Shown here: in pieces, positions 50,501 through 59,654 of the stretch
Layout of the letters: every line of letters starts with the position of its first letter
Numbering within the stretch: position 1 is the first letter of the stretch
Source of the DNA: Tritrichomonas musculus
Taxonomy: Eukaryota; Parabasalia; Tritrichomonadida; Tritrichomonadidae
Assembly: GCA_039105265.1 (NCBI GenBank)
Contig: JAPFFF010000018.1
Span: forward strand, 1,302,001 to 1,366,000
Direction of reading: 5' to 3'
Length of the DNA stretch: 64,000 nt
Position numbers and translations under genes: made by a program
The notes under the pieces: generated by a model
Database searches by the model: none
Seen by the model: only the letters and a program-made list of their open reading frames with translations
Told to the model about the DNA's origin: nothing

Positions 50501-53500
50501 TCAACTTTAATGAAATCGTCGATGACGACGACGATAGTGAAGAAGAGGAAGAAGAATTGAATGTAAATGTAAATGCTGAAAATAGTCAAAATAATTATTT
50601 CAGCAACTTCAGTATCGGTGGAAATAGCAGCACAATGAATAACATTGATGATGAAGACGATGAAGAAGAAGATGTCGAGGAAGAAGATGATAATTCTAGT
50701 CATAATTCTTACATGAGTGATTCGTCAATGCCTGGTGTTCGTATTCGAAGCATTGGTGGCTTCAACTTTGAAACGGAAACAGAAACAGATAACGATATCG
50801 TAACGGGAAGTGGAATTGGAGATGAAAATAGAAGTGGTTATGGAAATGCATCAGGAAGTCGATCGAAATATTCGAATGATTTTCAAACACCAAAAATTGA
50901 CAACATTTTCATCGGTCAATATCTCCGTGTTGATAAGAAACAGGCTCCAATTCTTGCTGATCGGATGAAGGACGAATATTGGACATCAATGAACAGCAAG
51001 TTTGATCAACAGATTGGGAAAGTTATCAAAATTGAAGACAATGAAAATAATGGAAACAATCAATCATCAGCCTTTGTTCTGATGAGATTCTTTGATCAAG
51101 AGATTGGCAAGTATGTCTTTTTGAAAATTGATTCACGATTCCTTGTTCCAGTAACAACGAATCCACTTGAAACGAAAATTGAACAACAAAGTTCTATTGA
51201 GAGTGTAAGCGAAAATTTATCGATTCGTATTTCACGATGCACAGCAATGATTGTCATCAACAAATTATTGAAAGAAGATAAATTTGTAGTTTATCGAGAA
51301 TTTGTTATTTTATTCTCATCATATATTCGTGAATACATTCCTTTCTTAGTTTCAACAGAGCCTGTTCTTAACTTCAACAATTGTGCATATTTTGATATTG
51401 ATAAAATTGAGCATGAATATTTAATAAGCGAGATCAAACATCGAATTATTCAGAACAACAAAAGTTATTTATCGTTACTTTATTCGATTTTGAAAGAAGT
51501 AATGAATCGAATCGACTTTGTCAAGTTGATGTATGAAAATATTCTGACAGATTTTCCACATTTCACGGTTGATGATCTAATGAAAGACATTCCGAATGAT
51601 TTGATATATGAATCGACACATCCACAAAGTCAACAAAATGTCAACATGAAGTTTAAATATCATGGAGCATCAGGGTTTATTCTTTTAGTTTCACCGGAGA
51701 CTGATTGTGGAGATTCAACATTCACAATTGTTGGAAAGAACACATACATTTCATTCAAGAAGTTTGATAAAACATTGAATTACAGTGGTCTTATTAAAGA
51801 CAGCAATTTAGTGATTTCATACAAGTCAGTTTCGAGTAATAATTATGGTAACAAAGTTGCACTTTATCCATTAAAGAAATTTCATAATGATTTCATAAGT
51901 AATACAGCATCGTCAGTTTTGCATGTTATCTTTACATTGATAAGAATTTCATTTCTTTTCACCAAAGATAAAATGTTTTTAGCATCCTTCTTTTCAAAAC
52001 GATTCATTCCGATGATTTTTGACAATTTGTTGAGTAACAATTTTGTCATTGGTAGTTCATACTATGAACTAATTGTGAATTTATTTCGAACATTGAAATT
52101 TCCACAAAAATACATTTCACTTGATCTTTTAGATAAGTTTGATCGATTCTGGCAAATATTTCGACCAGTTTTTGATCCAAGTGAACCGATCAACATTTGT
52201 GTGCAACAGATATTAATGATTAAAATCATGTTGAGGAAGGCTGAGATGTCACTTGATCCAAGCGACATCATTACAGATCTTCCACAAGTGAAATCGATTT
52301 TAATCAATTCGCCAAACATCGACGGATCAATCATGAGACGATCGATAACGAGGATTTTCGATTCATACATGAATGCATCAACGAAAGATGACGATTTTGG
52401 AGACATTTTGTCTACATTTGAATTGTGTTTTGCATTGTCATGCGATCATCAGTTTCCTCATTACATCTTGGCGAGAGACTGGATTGACCAGTTTGCAACG
52501 AATCTTGTTTTTGAGTCGAAACATCCAATGAGAGAACGAGAAGTGATCATTGAAATTGAAGCAGAGTATGCGAAGGAAGTGAAGATCACATTCGATGAGC
52601 GAACAGACTTACCAAGTGATGCCGAAATTGTTGCGATTGACAAGAAAACGATGAAAACGATCAGCAAACTGAAAACAGACTCAGAGACGAAAGTTCAACA
52701 ATCGACATTCCTTGTCAAGATCACGATTCCAAGAACACGAAACCACAACGAAACCAATAAAACAATGACAGCCAACCTCAACAACAGCAATGAAACGATC
52801 AACTACTACGACCTCATATACATTCAAAACAACAACAACCAAAACAACAGTAATAATTATAACAACAATCTAAATGACAACAATAATAACAATAACAATT
52901 TGAATGACAACAATAATAATTATAACAATTTGAATGACAACAATAATAATTATAAGAATGTGAATGACAATGATAATAGTTATGCTTGTGATGATAGTTT
53001 TAGTGATGAATTTAGAGAGGATGAATGTGAGGAATCATATGAGAATGTGAGGAGCAGTTGTAAGTCATCAGAAATGAAAATGTGGGGCTTCAAGATATAT
53101 GTGAACACGACATCACTAACAGAAACAGGGAAGAAAGAACTTTTTGTTAAACATCGTCTCCAATTTTTCAAAGACATCAATATTTTTGAGAATGAATGGA
53201 ACAGTGAGATTGATGAAGCGATTCTTCGACTGAAACTGAATGAGAATGTCAACGTTACTAGCAACATGAAGAATCCCGTCATTCCAGCGAGTTGTTACAC
53301 ACTTTTCCCAGTTCTGAAAGATATTGAACCACGTCTTCTTTATCTTCGAAGCATTCTTCTTAATCGTCTTAATCGGAAAGCAGCCAAACTGTTCACGTAC
53401 AGCGAAGTTTGGCGCGGATTTTCTCCTCTTTCGCAGCTTCTTGTTTCGAGTTCATCAGCGATTTCATATTCAGCGAAGGAGGAACAATTTGCATCGATTC

Positions 53501-54735
53501 TAATGAAGTCAGGCTATCAACAACGTCTCGAAGTGACATTCAATCGAAGCAAGGCGACGTTGGCAGCATCTGATCCAGGAAGTCCAGTTGGTAAGAGTCT
53601 TCTTGAGCAGATGATTGCACAAGTTCCACCAGAGTCACTTTCGCATCTTCGTCAATCAGACACACCATGGAAGGTGAAACTTCTTGGAGAAGGAGCGACA
53701 GATGCAGGTGGTCCAGGACGTGACTTATTCACACAAATCTGTCTTGAAATCATGCAGCCATACATGAAACTATTCATGAAGACGAATAACAGAATCAATC
53801 GAAACGACGAAGACGAAGACGAAGACGACGAAGAAAAGAAAACGATTTTCAGTGATGATTATTTAGTTCCAAACACAGAAAAAATGACGAATAAGAAGAG
53901 AGAAATGTTTCATTATGTTGGAGCGTTGATTGGTGCGTCATACATCAATAAGCTTCCGCAGCCATTTCGATTGATGCCACTTGTTTGGTCATTTCTTGTT
54001 GGTCGCAAGATCAGCAAATTTGACATTTATAAATGTGACTTTAAATTCAAAGCGAAGATTGAAAGTATTCGAAACATTGATAATGAAAAAGAATATGAAG
54101 AACTTTTCAGTGAACAAAGATACACGGTTGAGAATGCGCTAGGTGAAACTGTTGAACTTTTTTCAGGAGGAAGTAAAGTGAAAGTATCATATGAAATGAA
54201 GACATCATATTGTGATATGTGTGAAGAATTTCGAATTAACGAATTCATTGAACCATTGTCAATAATTTCAGAAGGTCTTTCAATATTCATTCCAACGACG
54301 TTGAAGAAGATGTTGACAGCTCATGAACTTGAACTTCTTGTTTGTGGAGATTTGAAGATTCCAGTTTCAGAATTGAAAAAACATTGTCGATTTGAAGTGA
54401 ATGATCCACATGTTCAAATGCTTTGGAATGTTCTTGATAAATTCACATCCGAAGAACGAATGCTGTTTGTTAAATTTGCGACTGGGAGGATGGGTCTTCC
54501 GCCACCAGGAATGAAATGGAGCAGCCCTCTCTGCATCCGATTTGACATGTTCATTGAGAAGTCGAAGGCAGACATGAGACTTCCAACTGCTTCTACGTGC
54601 TCGTCTGCTATCTCAATCCCACTTTATTCATCTTCAGAAGTGATGGAGAAAATGATTCGAGTTGCAATTACATTTGGGTGCGACATTGAACGTGACCATG
54701 ACATGGCTCTTGATGAACTCGTCTCAATTTCATGA
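44584..54735 (+). CDS. Giant HECT-type E3 ubiquitin ligase
   Basis: This is a 3383-residue protein in one frame. The C-terminal ~420 residues are a HECT domain: PWKVKLLGEGATDAGGPGRD, FHYVGALIGASY, LPPPGMKWSSP, then the catalytic loop TASTCSSAISIPLYSS with the thioester cysteine at about residue 3339. Upstream is a mostly helical scaffold; a SPRY-like segment lies about 1706-1836 (YFYEISGDNLESINVGF). Three modules each open with an aromatic-E-x-x-HP motif: YETLHPIPRRYDD (about 816), YESTHPQSQQNV (about 2342) and FESKHPMREREV (about 2643), and continue as beta-rich CUB-like units, as in HERC/HECTD- and ZZEF1-type proteins. Acidic/Asn low-complexity inserts lie near 1935-2090 and 2735-2800, and another acidic insert interrupts the HECT N-lobe. 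A HERC1/HECTD-like role is inferred; substrates are unknown. Part of it is copied at 59.7-60.2 kb. Confidence 0.9.
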   Translation: MKSSEDFRNNQQLRLISITELENIFDGNIFNTIYNQVSSITNVEKTDSANLPSLITLLRVFLSSLKSDGSLPSQTDFLNQLSLQIESQDVEESLFYKCCEALNFVIQNNLPSIDQNFALIHNFSWAPYQSKSQESKENEESLGSIMFNALFSSIENVDILGIDVIEKILPKLLNSIPENLKLGASIQTCENTENFLLKIGMSSYFDNDNIRNILIQILLKMAYSLQSAQFIYSILYLSLSSNIKFDISLVNQFFSKFKYTINYYDFDVDIQQKITKLFISKESIFALLDNLTICQISSNEIKTIAEIPYSVTYKHIVMTIRHIFFIDFIDKSTLKVAFMPTNRNDNTNNVNNNNNSNNENSNTNNLVISTYEINQKVKDLLYSWGNENVYCLFSSKKCQNGLILVEISFQNDKLNFCCFEEFNGPQNVDFGFHTSQNNFVLFSRSIENGLIYQISSQTVKFKMTCNPFYPERDVKFAGNLDMIALYDTNSHHMEVTRIQHPFLLKIDENANQLTKILQFVINQSLLRNLDDYIDLYSFFTTDPVRSISMLIQIIKLLIENQQTEMFEITLMALILNIQALSSTVKSSQNFQNDVTSLFNDLRVLLSKLLSSDICVKNPSILKIILILIVNHYSILFYPNYSQIGPFFKSIFLDEEKRKLIYKDNLVLLLFSTPIIVYIANNELINAVNNVKIPFLAYSSITRMPSMLQLEIKNLSNFGRIENSEKLMFDFLSAFFHYIFSQKNMQTLFIHLFIFTVRISHLKGGILLKSKFLELLQPHINELIDNFLLLPKVNESEEKYGTIQPHKYSRSMELKVYETLHPIPRRYDDSSLISFQDCDEILINFDPQCALDSTNSDFSISYTKKDGKPIKMKFQSDGSPTNFPRSIRIPSNECSIVVKSRGSNNFYGIKLQIFGECFIDEIKFNPYFFHFAFIFFFYTAGRCAVDCIKSFEHSKDELNCLQFAKEDLLPSEKNLSVRTSSSVQIKKQNIPNKTMTISDKPFFNRTSSSPNMSFVQLEKNVTIKRGNSKTNSWYSNDVQHSFLNALQSDIPLQSRNPASYFLKFMYKSIPFNYKFKEDKRILILEKQICSVLLYHTKTTSEAMRIGLISITSNENCHISIEISHLLHKVWKSLYSMRLYLYRLRQTNKDSFEDHLDQVTKKAKYLMTRNSILESDPDSAILTILSFLKFKMSMSEINKIADLRNKRIEMRSKSLNFFNNLIKMDSKLPISAKICLVSQIMFLFPDLMKDDDLYSVSPEIVKGFKSSFSIISKYLLHCITQFDLPLQLRSPIMRSLHFQFDSILSTFDLNEIFIRLIEFQKSHPDDLLHNSIWSMICKLALNPNIDINCFELLLFSNDDDTYKSLSLQSILIISRQLKIKSFDRLFHLLLPKASPSLTCAIYNIICQQIVQYGFDERFGVPKDFLTKMMMIIGSVYAGEPMYELLPKGTPASSLFWIATEFISLLRLCGKSFSKIRTKFVKLLSSIFDESLENILENDNKKFQLIAAFLVTGNDFCRLKTTDHAMTIDDALFPHYYFATCDYSRFQMRGYSVEESKMKISSSSPIPIARISTDSDLLILTENHCNLIRSLLSLKEYNILSVSFQSSLNILLQNQQNVETFLKFVGFDLLLKYSTCLSQRNINNSINHLCMDLIQLIMDQEIINSSKSNLSDTDSSFHLDNQNINEEEDTFVLLQGNGEVNTKEKTLKSNPKHLSSSSVFVLNSPLSCKSYFYEISGDNLESINVGFLSHRDTTKNYSKYIFNRSCGIITCESTTCLIGDIPEYSSISCGYLDNYIYFFIGMKYFKFGPYHFHYFTPFVEFKNDSQMTCSFNLDKSDYYISLLSNKELLPVSMEELSGSRNSLSTSELTLLLPSLLPPTTVDTTHHQHHHNNNQLHLLHSSMMLINHSQNNIRRNQRNSRHHNFMTRHFPSTESMSMNDDEEYEEEDEDIDLPPTPPPPLRRASSRSQPSSIKRNFNFNEIVDDDDDSEEEEEELNVNVNAENSQNNYFSNFSIGGNSSTMNNIDDEDDEEEDVEEEDDNSSHNSYMSDSSMPGVRIRSIGGFNFETETETDNDIVTGSGIGDENRSGYGNASGSRSKYSNDFQTPKIDNIFIGQYLRVDKKQAPILADRMKDEYWTSMNSKFDQQIGKVIKIEDNENNGNNQSSAFVLMRFFDQEIGKYVFLKIDSRFLVPVTTNPLETKIEQQSSIESVSENLSIRISRCTAMIVINKLLKEDKFVVYREFVILFSSYIREYIPFLVSTEPVLNFNNCAYFDIDKIEHEYLISEIKHRIIQNNKSYLSLLYSILKEVMNRIDFVKLMYENILTDFPHFTVDDLMKDIPNDLIYESTHPQSQQNVNMKFKYHGASGFILLVSPETDCGDSTFTIVGKNTYISFKKFDKTLNYSGLIKDSNLVISYKSVSSNNYGNKVALYPLKKFHNDFISNTASSVLHVIFTLIRISFLFTKDKMFLASFFSKRFIPMIFDNLLSNNFVIGSSYYELIVNLFRTLKFPQKYISLDLLDKFDRFWQIFRPVFDPSEPINICVQQILMIKIMLRKAEMSLDPSDIITDLPQVKSILINSPNIDGSIMRRSITRIFDSYMNASTKDDDFGDILSTFELCFALSCDHQFPHYILARDWIDQFATNLVFESKHPMREREVIIEIEAEYAKEVKITFDERTDLPSDAEIVAIDKKTMKTISKLKTDSETKVQQSTFLVKITIPRTRNHNETNKTMTANLNNSNETINYYDLIYIQNNNNQNNSNNYNNNLNDNNNNNNNLNDNNNNYNNLNDNNNNYKNVNDNDNSYACDDSFSDEFREDECEESYENVRSSCKSSEMKMWGFKIYVNTTSLTETGKKELFVKHRLQFFKDINIFENEWNSEIDEAILRLKLNENVNVTSNMKNPVIPASCYTLFPVLKDIEPRLLYLRSILLNRLNRKAAKLFTYSEVWRGFSPLSQLLVSSSSAISYSAKEEQFASILMKSGYQQRLEVTFNRSKATLAASDPGSPVGKSLLEQMIAQVPPESLSHLRQSDTPWKVKLLGEGATDAGGPGRDLFTQICLEIMQPYMKLFMKTNNRINRNDEDEDEDDEEKKTIFSDDYLVPNTEKMTNKKREMFHYVGALIGASYINKLPQPFRLMPLVWSFLVGRKISKFDIYKCDFKFKAKIESIRNIDNEKEYEELFSEQRYTVENALGETVELFSGGSKVKVSYEMKTSYCDMCEEFRINEFIEPLSIISEGLSIFIPTTLKKMLTAHELELLVCGDLKIPVSELKKHCRFEVNDPHVQMLWNVLDKFTSEERMLFVKFATGRMGLPPPGMKWSSPLCIRFDMFIEKSKADMRLPTASTCSSAISIPLYSSSEVMEKMIRVAITFGCDIERDHDMALDELVSIS
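51560..52086 (+). repeat. Source segment of a 527-bp duplication
   Basis: This part of the HECT gene (about residues 2326-2502, covering the second aromatic-E-x-x-HP module) recurs at 59655-60181 at a constant offset of 8095 bases with about five substitutions and no indel seen. Confidence 0.9.
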
Positions 54736-55120
54736 ATTTTATTTTTGTTTTATATAAAATTATATATTTATTTATTCATTCATATATTTATTCAACAATC
54801 AAGTAACTGTTTCATATGTTATATAATAATCTTCTGAACAGAAAGTGCAATAAATCAAATAATTATTATATATTTTTTAATATATATTAATATTTATTAC
54901 AATTAGTCGATTAAATAATGCAATAATTATAAAAATATTTAGGATATTTTTATTTTTAATAAAACATAAATAAAACAATAACGAATTTTTTTTGAGAATG
55001 AGTTCAAATCAAATTTCAAATAGTATTCAAATATTGAGAATACTTGGAAAAAGTTAAGGAAATGAGAATGAATTTGTTTCGAAAATTTTCTGAACTTTAT
55101 TGGAAATTTTCTCTTTTTGA
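54736..55120. other. Intergenic gap between HECT and kinase genes
   Basis: 385 AT-rich bases; no Inr match close to either candidate start of the kinase gene. Confidence 0.4.
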
Positions 55121-58100
55121 ATGAATTTTTTTTTCTTTTTTTCCAACATTAATTTTGCAAGTCTTCAGATGTTATTTGAAAGCTTTGGTGGATTCCAAAA
55201 ATTATTAAATAGTAATAAGATTTTAATGCGCAATAAAGATCTTAATAAACTGATTCAAAAATTCAAGAGTTATGTTGCTTTTGAAGAATATGAAACTTCA
55301 GAAATTCAAGAACGAAAAAATGAATCAAAAATCATTATAATTGATGTAATCAACGAAACAAATGTTCCATATTTTGTTGTTATTTTTGATTATACGATCC
55401 TCTTTTTAGCAAATATTTCATATCTTCCATATTTGATAAATAATTTTAAAGATTCAACCATTTACACTATTAAATCAGATATTAAATCGCATTTACCAGA
55501 AGAATTTCAAAATCAAATATATGAATATGAGAAATCCTACTACGAGGTATATTTGACGACGATTGAAAGTTTTTCAGATAAATTTCGAATCAAGCCAACT
55601 GGTTCTCGGGAAGTTGACGAAATTTGGAAATCAGTTCTGCCAAGTTTTTCATCATATTTCATTAATAAAAGTTATCAAAAACTTGAAAAGGAGCGACTGA
55701 ATTTAAACTATTCTGAAATCACAGAATTTAATTTCATAGAATTGCAAAATCTCGGAGCTGGAAGTTCAGCAACAGTTCAATTAGTTTTTGATATTGAAAA
55801 AGAACAGCTATTTGCAAAAAAAGTTTATTATCATGCAAATGATTATAATAATAGTACAGCAAAATCATTTCAAAGAGAAACATACAGTTATAGAAATATT
55901 CGTCATCCATCATTTCCTCATTTTTATGGAGAAATGAAAAGAGGAGGAGGAGGATGCCTGATTATTGAATACATTCGAGGAAGAACATTAGACCAAATTA
56001 AGCCAGATGAATTATCACAGGAAGAACAAATGAATATGATACTTCAACTGATGATCATCATTGAATATCTCCAATATCATCAATTCATATATCGAGATTT
56101 GAAACCAAATAACATCATTTATGATGAAAATCATCAAATAATTCTTCTTGATTTTAATGAAATGATCAATTTGAGAGAACTTGGAACTAATTATTCTATA
56201 ACAGCAGATTTTGGTAGTCCTTATATGTGTCCCGAAATAAAGAATGGAACTAAAGAATATTCATTTAAAGAAGATGTTTATTCGATTGGAGTTTTAATAT
56301 ATTACATCATTTCCCATGAAATTCCAAAACTTGGACGAAAAGATAAATCGAATGAAAATAATTATTCATTTGATAAATTGCTAGAATATGGGATGAAAGA
56401 ACTTTGTGAAGAATGCACGGAAACAGATTTTAAGAATCGACCGATCATCACGAAATTGATTGATTATTTTTTCAACAATTTTGTTTATATGAAAGGAAAG
56501 CAAACAACAAGAGATATAAAGAACAATATCAATGAATTTAAACTATTTCCAAAATGGCAGCACAATGAAGAATATTTCAAAATATTTCATGAACCAGAAC
56601 AAAAAGAAACATATGAATATTATATTCAAGAAACAAATAAAATTCATCATTTTTATCAATATGATCTTGGATTAAAACATTATCAAAAAGAATATTTTTC
56701 AGAAAACATTTCCAAATTTATTTTATATTTATCAATGCTAATTGAAAATACCAAATCACAATTTTATCTTGCTGCTATATATTATGAAGATGTATATGTC
56801 ACACGAGATATTAACAAATCAATTCATTATTTTACACTCGCTGCAAATCAAAATAATCCATATGCACAATTTGGTCTTGGTTATATTTATTATTCAGGCG
56901 AATTCATCACACGAGATATTAACAAATCAATTCATTATTTTACACTCGCTGCAAATCAAAATAATCCATATGCACAATGTAATCTTGGTGTTATTTATTA
57001 TTCAAGCGAATACATCACACGAGATATTAACAAATCAATTCATTATTTTACACTCGCTGCAAATCAAAATAATCCATATGCACAATTTAGACTTGGTTAT
57101 ATTTATTATTCAGGCGAATACATCACACGAGATATTAACAAATCAATTCATTATTTTACACTCGCTGCAAATCAAAATAATCCATATGCACAATTTAGAC
57201 TTGGTTATATTTATTATTTAGGCGAATACGTCACACGAGATATTAACAAATCAATTCATTATTTGAAACTCGCTGCAAATCAAAATAATCCATATGCACA
57301 ATGTAATCTTGGTTATATTTATTATTCAGGCGAATACATCACACGAGATATTAACAAATCAATTCATTATTTTACACTCGCTGCAGATCAAAATAATCCA
57401 TATGCACAAAATAATCTTGGTGTTATTTATTCTTCAGGCGAATTCATCACACGAGATATTAACAAATCAATTCATTATTTTACACTCGCTGCAAATCAAA
57501 ATCATCCATATGCACAATGTAATCTTGGTGTTATTTATTATTCAAGCGAATACATCACACGAGATATTAACAAATCAATTCATTATTTTACACTCGCTGC
57601 AAATCAAAATCATCCATATGCACAATTTGGTCTTGGTGTTATTTATTATTCAGGCAAATACATCACACGAGATATTAACAAATCAATTCATTATTTAACA
57701 CTCGCTGCAGATCAAAATGATCCAATTGCACAAAATAATCTTGGTGTTATTTATTCTTCAGGCGAATACATCACACGAGATATTAACAAATCAATTCATT
57801 ATTTAACACTCGCTGCAAATCAAAATAATCCAATTGCACAATTTAGACTTGGTGTTATTTATTATTCAGGCGAATACATCATACGAGATATTAACAAATC
57901 AATTCATTATTTTGCACTCGCTGCAAATCAAAATAATCCATATGCACAATTTGGTCTTGGTGTTATTTATTATTCAGGCAAATACATCACACGAGATATT
58001 AACAAATCAATTCATTATTTAACACTCGCTGCAGATCAAAATGATCCATATGCACAATTTTTTCTTGGTTATATTTATTATTCAGGCAAATACATCACAC

Positions 58101-59041
58101 GAGATATTAACAAATCAATTCATTATTTAACACTCGCTGCAAATCAAAATCATCCAGATACACAATGTTATCTTGGTTATATTTATTATTCAGGCGAATA
58201 CATCACACGAGATATTAACAAATCAATTCATTATTTTACACTCGCTGCAAATCAAAATCATCCAATTGCACAATTTGCAATTGGATTTTTATATTTACAA
58301 GGTATATTTATGTCAAAAAATATTAATAAAGCAACTTTCTATTTATATCTAGCTGCAAAACAAGGAAAACATTATGCACAGTTTATATTGGGAGTTATTT
58401 ATTCAAAAGGAGAATATTTTAAACAAGATATTGAAAAAGCAATTCATTATTATAAAGAGGCATCATCATTTAATATTTCATATGCTAAGAACAACCTTGC
58501 AGTGATTTATAAGAATGGTATTCATGTACAAAAGAGAATTGGATATTCGATTGAATTACTAAAAGAATCAGTTAAAATGAAAGATCGAGTATCGATGTAT
58601 AATCTGTCACATATTTATTTTTATGAACCAAATGTTGGTATCAAAGGATATGATGAAATCATTGATCTCCTTTTCAAATCAATAAATTTAGAATTTCTTC
58701 CTTCAATAATTCTTCTTAGTATTGTCATGATCAAGAAATATCAAACCATCACGAAAGAAACGATTCAACATGAAATTGAAACGCATGAAAAAATTGATCG
58801 TGATAAAGTAATTGATTCAGAAAATATTATTTACTCATATATAAAAATGAGAAAACTTGAAACTTCCAGATATTATGAATCTGAATATGAACAATGCCGA
58901 AATCTTGATTTCATGTATAATTATGATTTTGTATATATTGAGACAAATTTATTAATGAAACCAAAGAAAAAAGAAATAATAAAAGGCCAAACAATTAATG
59001 AACAATTTTATGAAGGATTTGGAATTCAATTAGATCAATGA
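55121..59041 (+). CDS. Protein kinase fused to a long Sel1-repeat array
   Basis: This is a 1306-residue ORF; Met17 (55169) is an alternative start, since the first 16 residues are nearly all Phe/Asn. Residues about 205-450 form a protein kinase domain: GAGSSATV glycine loop, FAKKV lysine, YRDLKPNN catalytic loop (Tyr for His), ILLDFNEM in place of DFG, then a later ADFGSPYMCPE activation-segment end and EDVYSIGVLIYYI. From residue 561 to about 1064 come fourteen 36-residue Sel1 (TPR-like) repeats (DINKSIHYFTLAANQNNPYA type), followed by three or four diverged ones and a helical tail. Sel1 arrays act as protein-binding solenoids. Such kinase-Sel1 fusions are greatly expanded in Tritrichomonas. 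The DFN change may lower activity, but the Asp that binds magnesium is kept. The frame-shifted ORFs over the array are shadows. Confidence 0.85.
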   Translation: MNFFFFFSNINFASLQMLFESFGGFQKLLNSNKILMRNKDLNKLIQKFKSYVAFEEYETSEIQERKNESKIIIIDVINETNVPYFVVIFDYTILFLANISYLPYLINNFKDSTIYTIKSDIKSHLPEEFQNQIYEYEKSYYEVYLTTIESFSDKFRIKPTGSREVDEIWKSVLPSFSSYFINKSYQKLEKERLNLNYSEITEFNFIELQNLGAGSSATVQLVFDIEKEQLFAKKVYYHANDYNNSTAKSFQRETYSYRNIRHPSFPHFYGEMKRGGGGCLIIEYIRGRTLDQIKPDELSQEEQMNMILQLMIIIEYLQYHQFIYRDLKPNNIIYDENHQIILLDFNEMINLRELGTNYSITADFGSPYMCPEIKNGTKEYSFKEDVYSIGVLIYYIISHEIPKLGRKDKSNENNYSFDKLLEYGMKELCEECTETDFKNRPIITKLIDYFFNNFVYMKGKQTTRDIKNNINEFKLFPKWQHNEEYFKIFHEPEQKETYEYYIQETNKIHHFYQYDLGLKHYQKEYFSENISKFILYLSMLIENTKSQFYLAAIYYEDVYVTRDINKSIHYFTLAANQNNPYAQFGLGYIYYSGEFITRDINKSIHYFTLAANQNNPYAQCNLGVIYYSSEYITRDINKSIHYFTLAANQNNPYAQFRLGYIYYSGEYITRDINKSIHYFTLAANQNNPYAQFRLGYIYYLGEYVTRDINKSIHYLKLAANQNNPYAQCNLGYIYYSGEYITRDINKSIHYFTLAADQNNPYAQNNLGVIYSSGEFITRDINKSIHYFTLAANQNHPYAQCNLGVIYYSSEYITRDINKSIHYFTLAANQNHPYAQFGLGVIYYSGKYITRDINKSIHYLTLAADQNDPIAQNNLGVIYSSGEYITRDINKSIHYLTLAANQNNPIAQFRLGVIYYSGEYIIRDINKSIHYFALAANQNNPYAQFGLGVIYYSGKYITRDINKSIHYLTLAADQNDPYAQFFLGYIYYSGKYITRDINKSIHYLTLAANQNHPDTQCYLGYIYYSGEYITRDINKSIHYFTLAANQNHPIAQFAIGFLYLQGIFMSKNINKATFYLYLAAKQGKHYAQFILGVIYSKGEYFKQDIEKAIHYYKEASSFNISYAKNNLAVIYKNGIHVQKRIGYSIELLKESVKMKDRVSMYNLSHIYFYEPNVGIKGYDEIIDLLFKSINLEFLPSIILLSIVMIKKYQTITKETIQHEIETHEKIDRDKVIDSENIIYSYIKMRKLETSRYYESEYEQCRNLDFMYNYDFVYIETNLLMKPKKKEIIKGQTINEQFYEGFGIQLDQ
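56801..58312 (+). repeat. 108-bp Sel1 coding tandem array, 14 units
   Basis: ACACGAGATATTAACAAATC recurs at exact 108-base steps from 56801 to 58205 (one copy reads ATACGAG). Units are almost identical at the DNA level, including third codon positions, and differ mainly at a few sites (tat/att before gcacaa; ggcgaa/ggcaaa/agcgaa). This points to recent unequal crossing-over or gene conversion. Confidence 0.95.
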
Positions 59042-59071
59042 TTGAATATTAAAAACTAATTTTGTTTCAAT

Positions 59072-59344
59072 ATGCAAGAATTAAGTTCAAATAGAACTGG
59101 TGCATATAAATTTTGTGGTGCATATATAATGCGTTATGATGGTAGAGATTTGGTTAAAAATAAACCAAGAACTTACAAATTTGATGGTCGTTATATAATG
59201 GCTTACAAAAATGATTGTAAAAGAGATATTGCTATATCTTATAAAATCGATGGAAAGTATACATGTACCACCAAATTTATGCTTATCAAAGTTGATATTC
59301 TACACCAAATTATGGAACATATTAAATTAGTAGAGATAAAATAA
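59072..59344 (+). CDS. Small hypothetical ORF with YKFDGRYIM-like repeats
   Basis: A 90-residue ORF starts 30 bases after the kinase gene. It contains a loosely repeated motif: YKFCGAYIMRYDG, YKFDGRYIMAYK, YKIDGKY. No family is recognised and no Inr is clear. It may be a degraded repeat fragment rather than a gene. Confidence 0.3.
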   Translation: MQELSSNRTGAYKFCGAYIMRYDGRDLVKNKPRTYKFDGRYIMAYKNDCKRDIAISYKIDGKYTCTTKFMLIKVDILHQIMEHIKLVEIK

Positions 59345-59654
59345 CTCCACATAATTTTTCTGATTATAATGAAAGAATATTCCATATGAAATATCTGGTG
59401 GCTGTAAATATGCAATTATTTTGATTCCTTTTTTAGAAAAATAAATCTAAATTCATTATTTGCAATAAAAATTCAATACTTAAAAATGATGAACAGTTGA
59501 ATTTAACTATATATATATATATATAGCAAGATTGCCTCTTTTTGAGCATATTCAAAAAGTGTCTTCATTCAATTTACAAATTATTTTATTTATTTGTTAT
59601 TAAAAATATAATTTTTCTCTACAAATTACATTTCAATTGAAGATAACAAATCAG
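59345..59654. other. Gap before the HECT-fragment copy
   Basis: 310 AT-rich bases with an (AT)n run at about 59508-59525. No feature otherwise. Confidence 0.4.

Noticed and set aside
56742-58022. Frame-shifted ORFs with EILTNQFIILHSLQIKII repeats
   Set aside because: Shadow translations of the Sel1 array; the 1306-residue kinase frame is continuous across them.
56801-58312. Regular 108-bp repeats considered as a CRISPR-like array
   Set aside because: No unique spacers; units are contiguous, coding and in frame.
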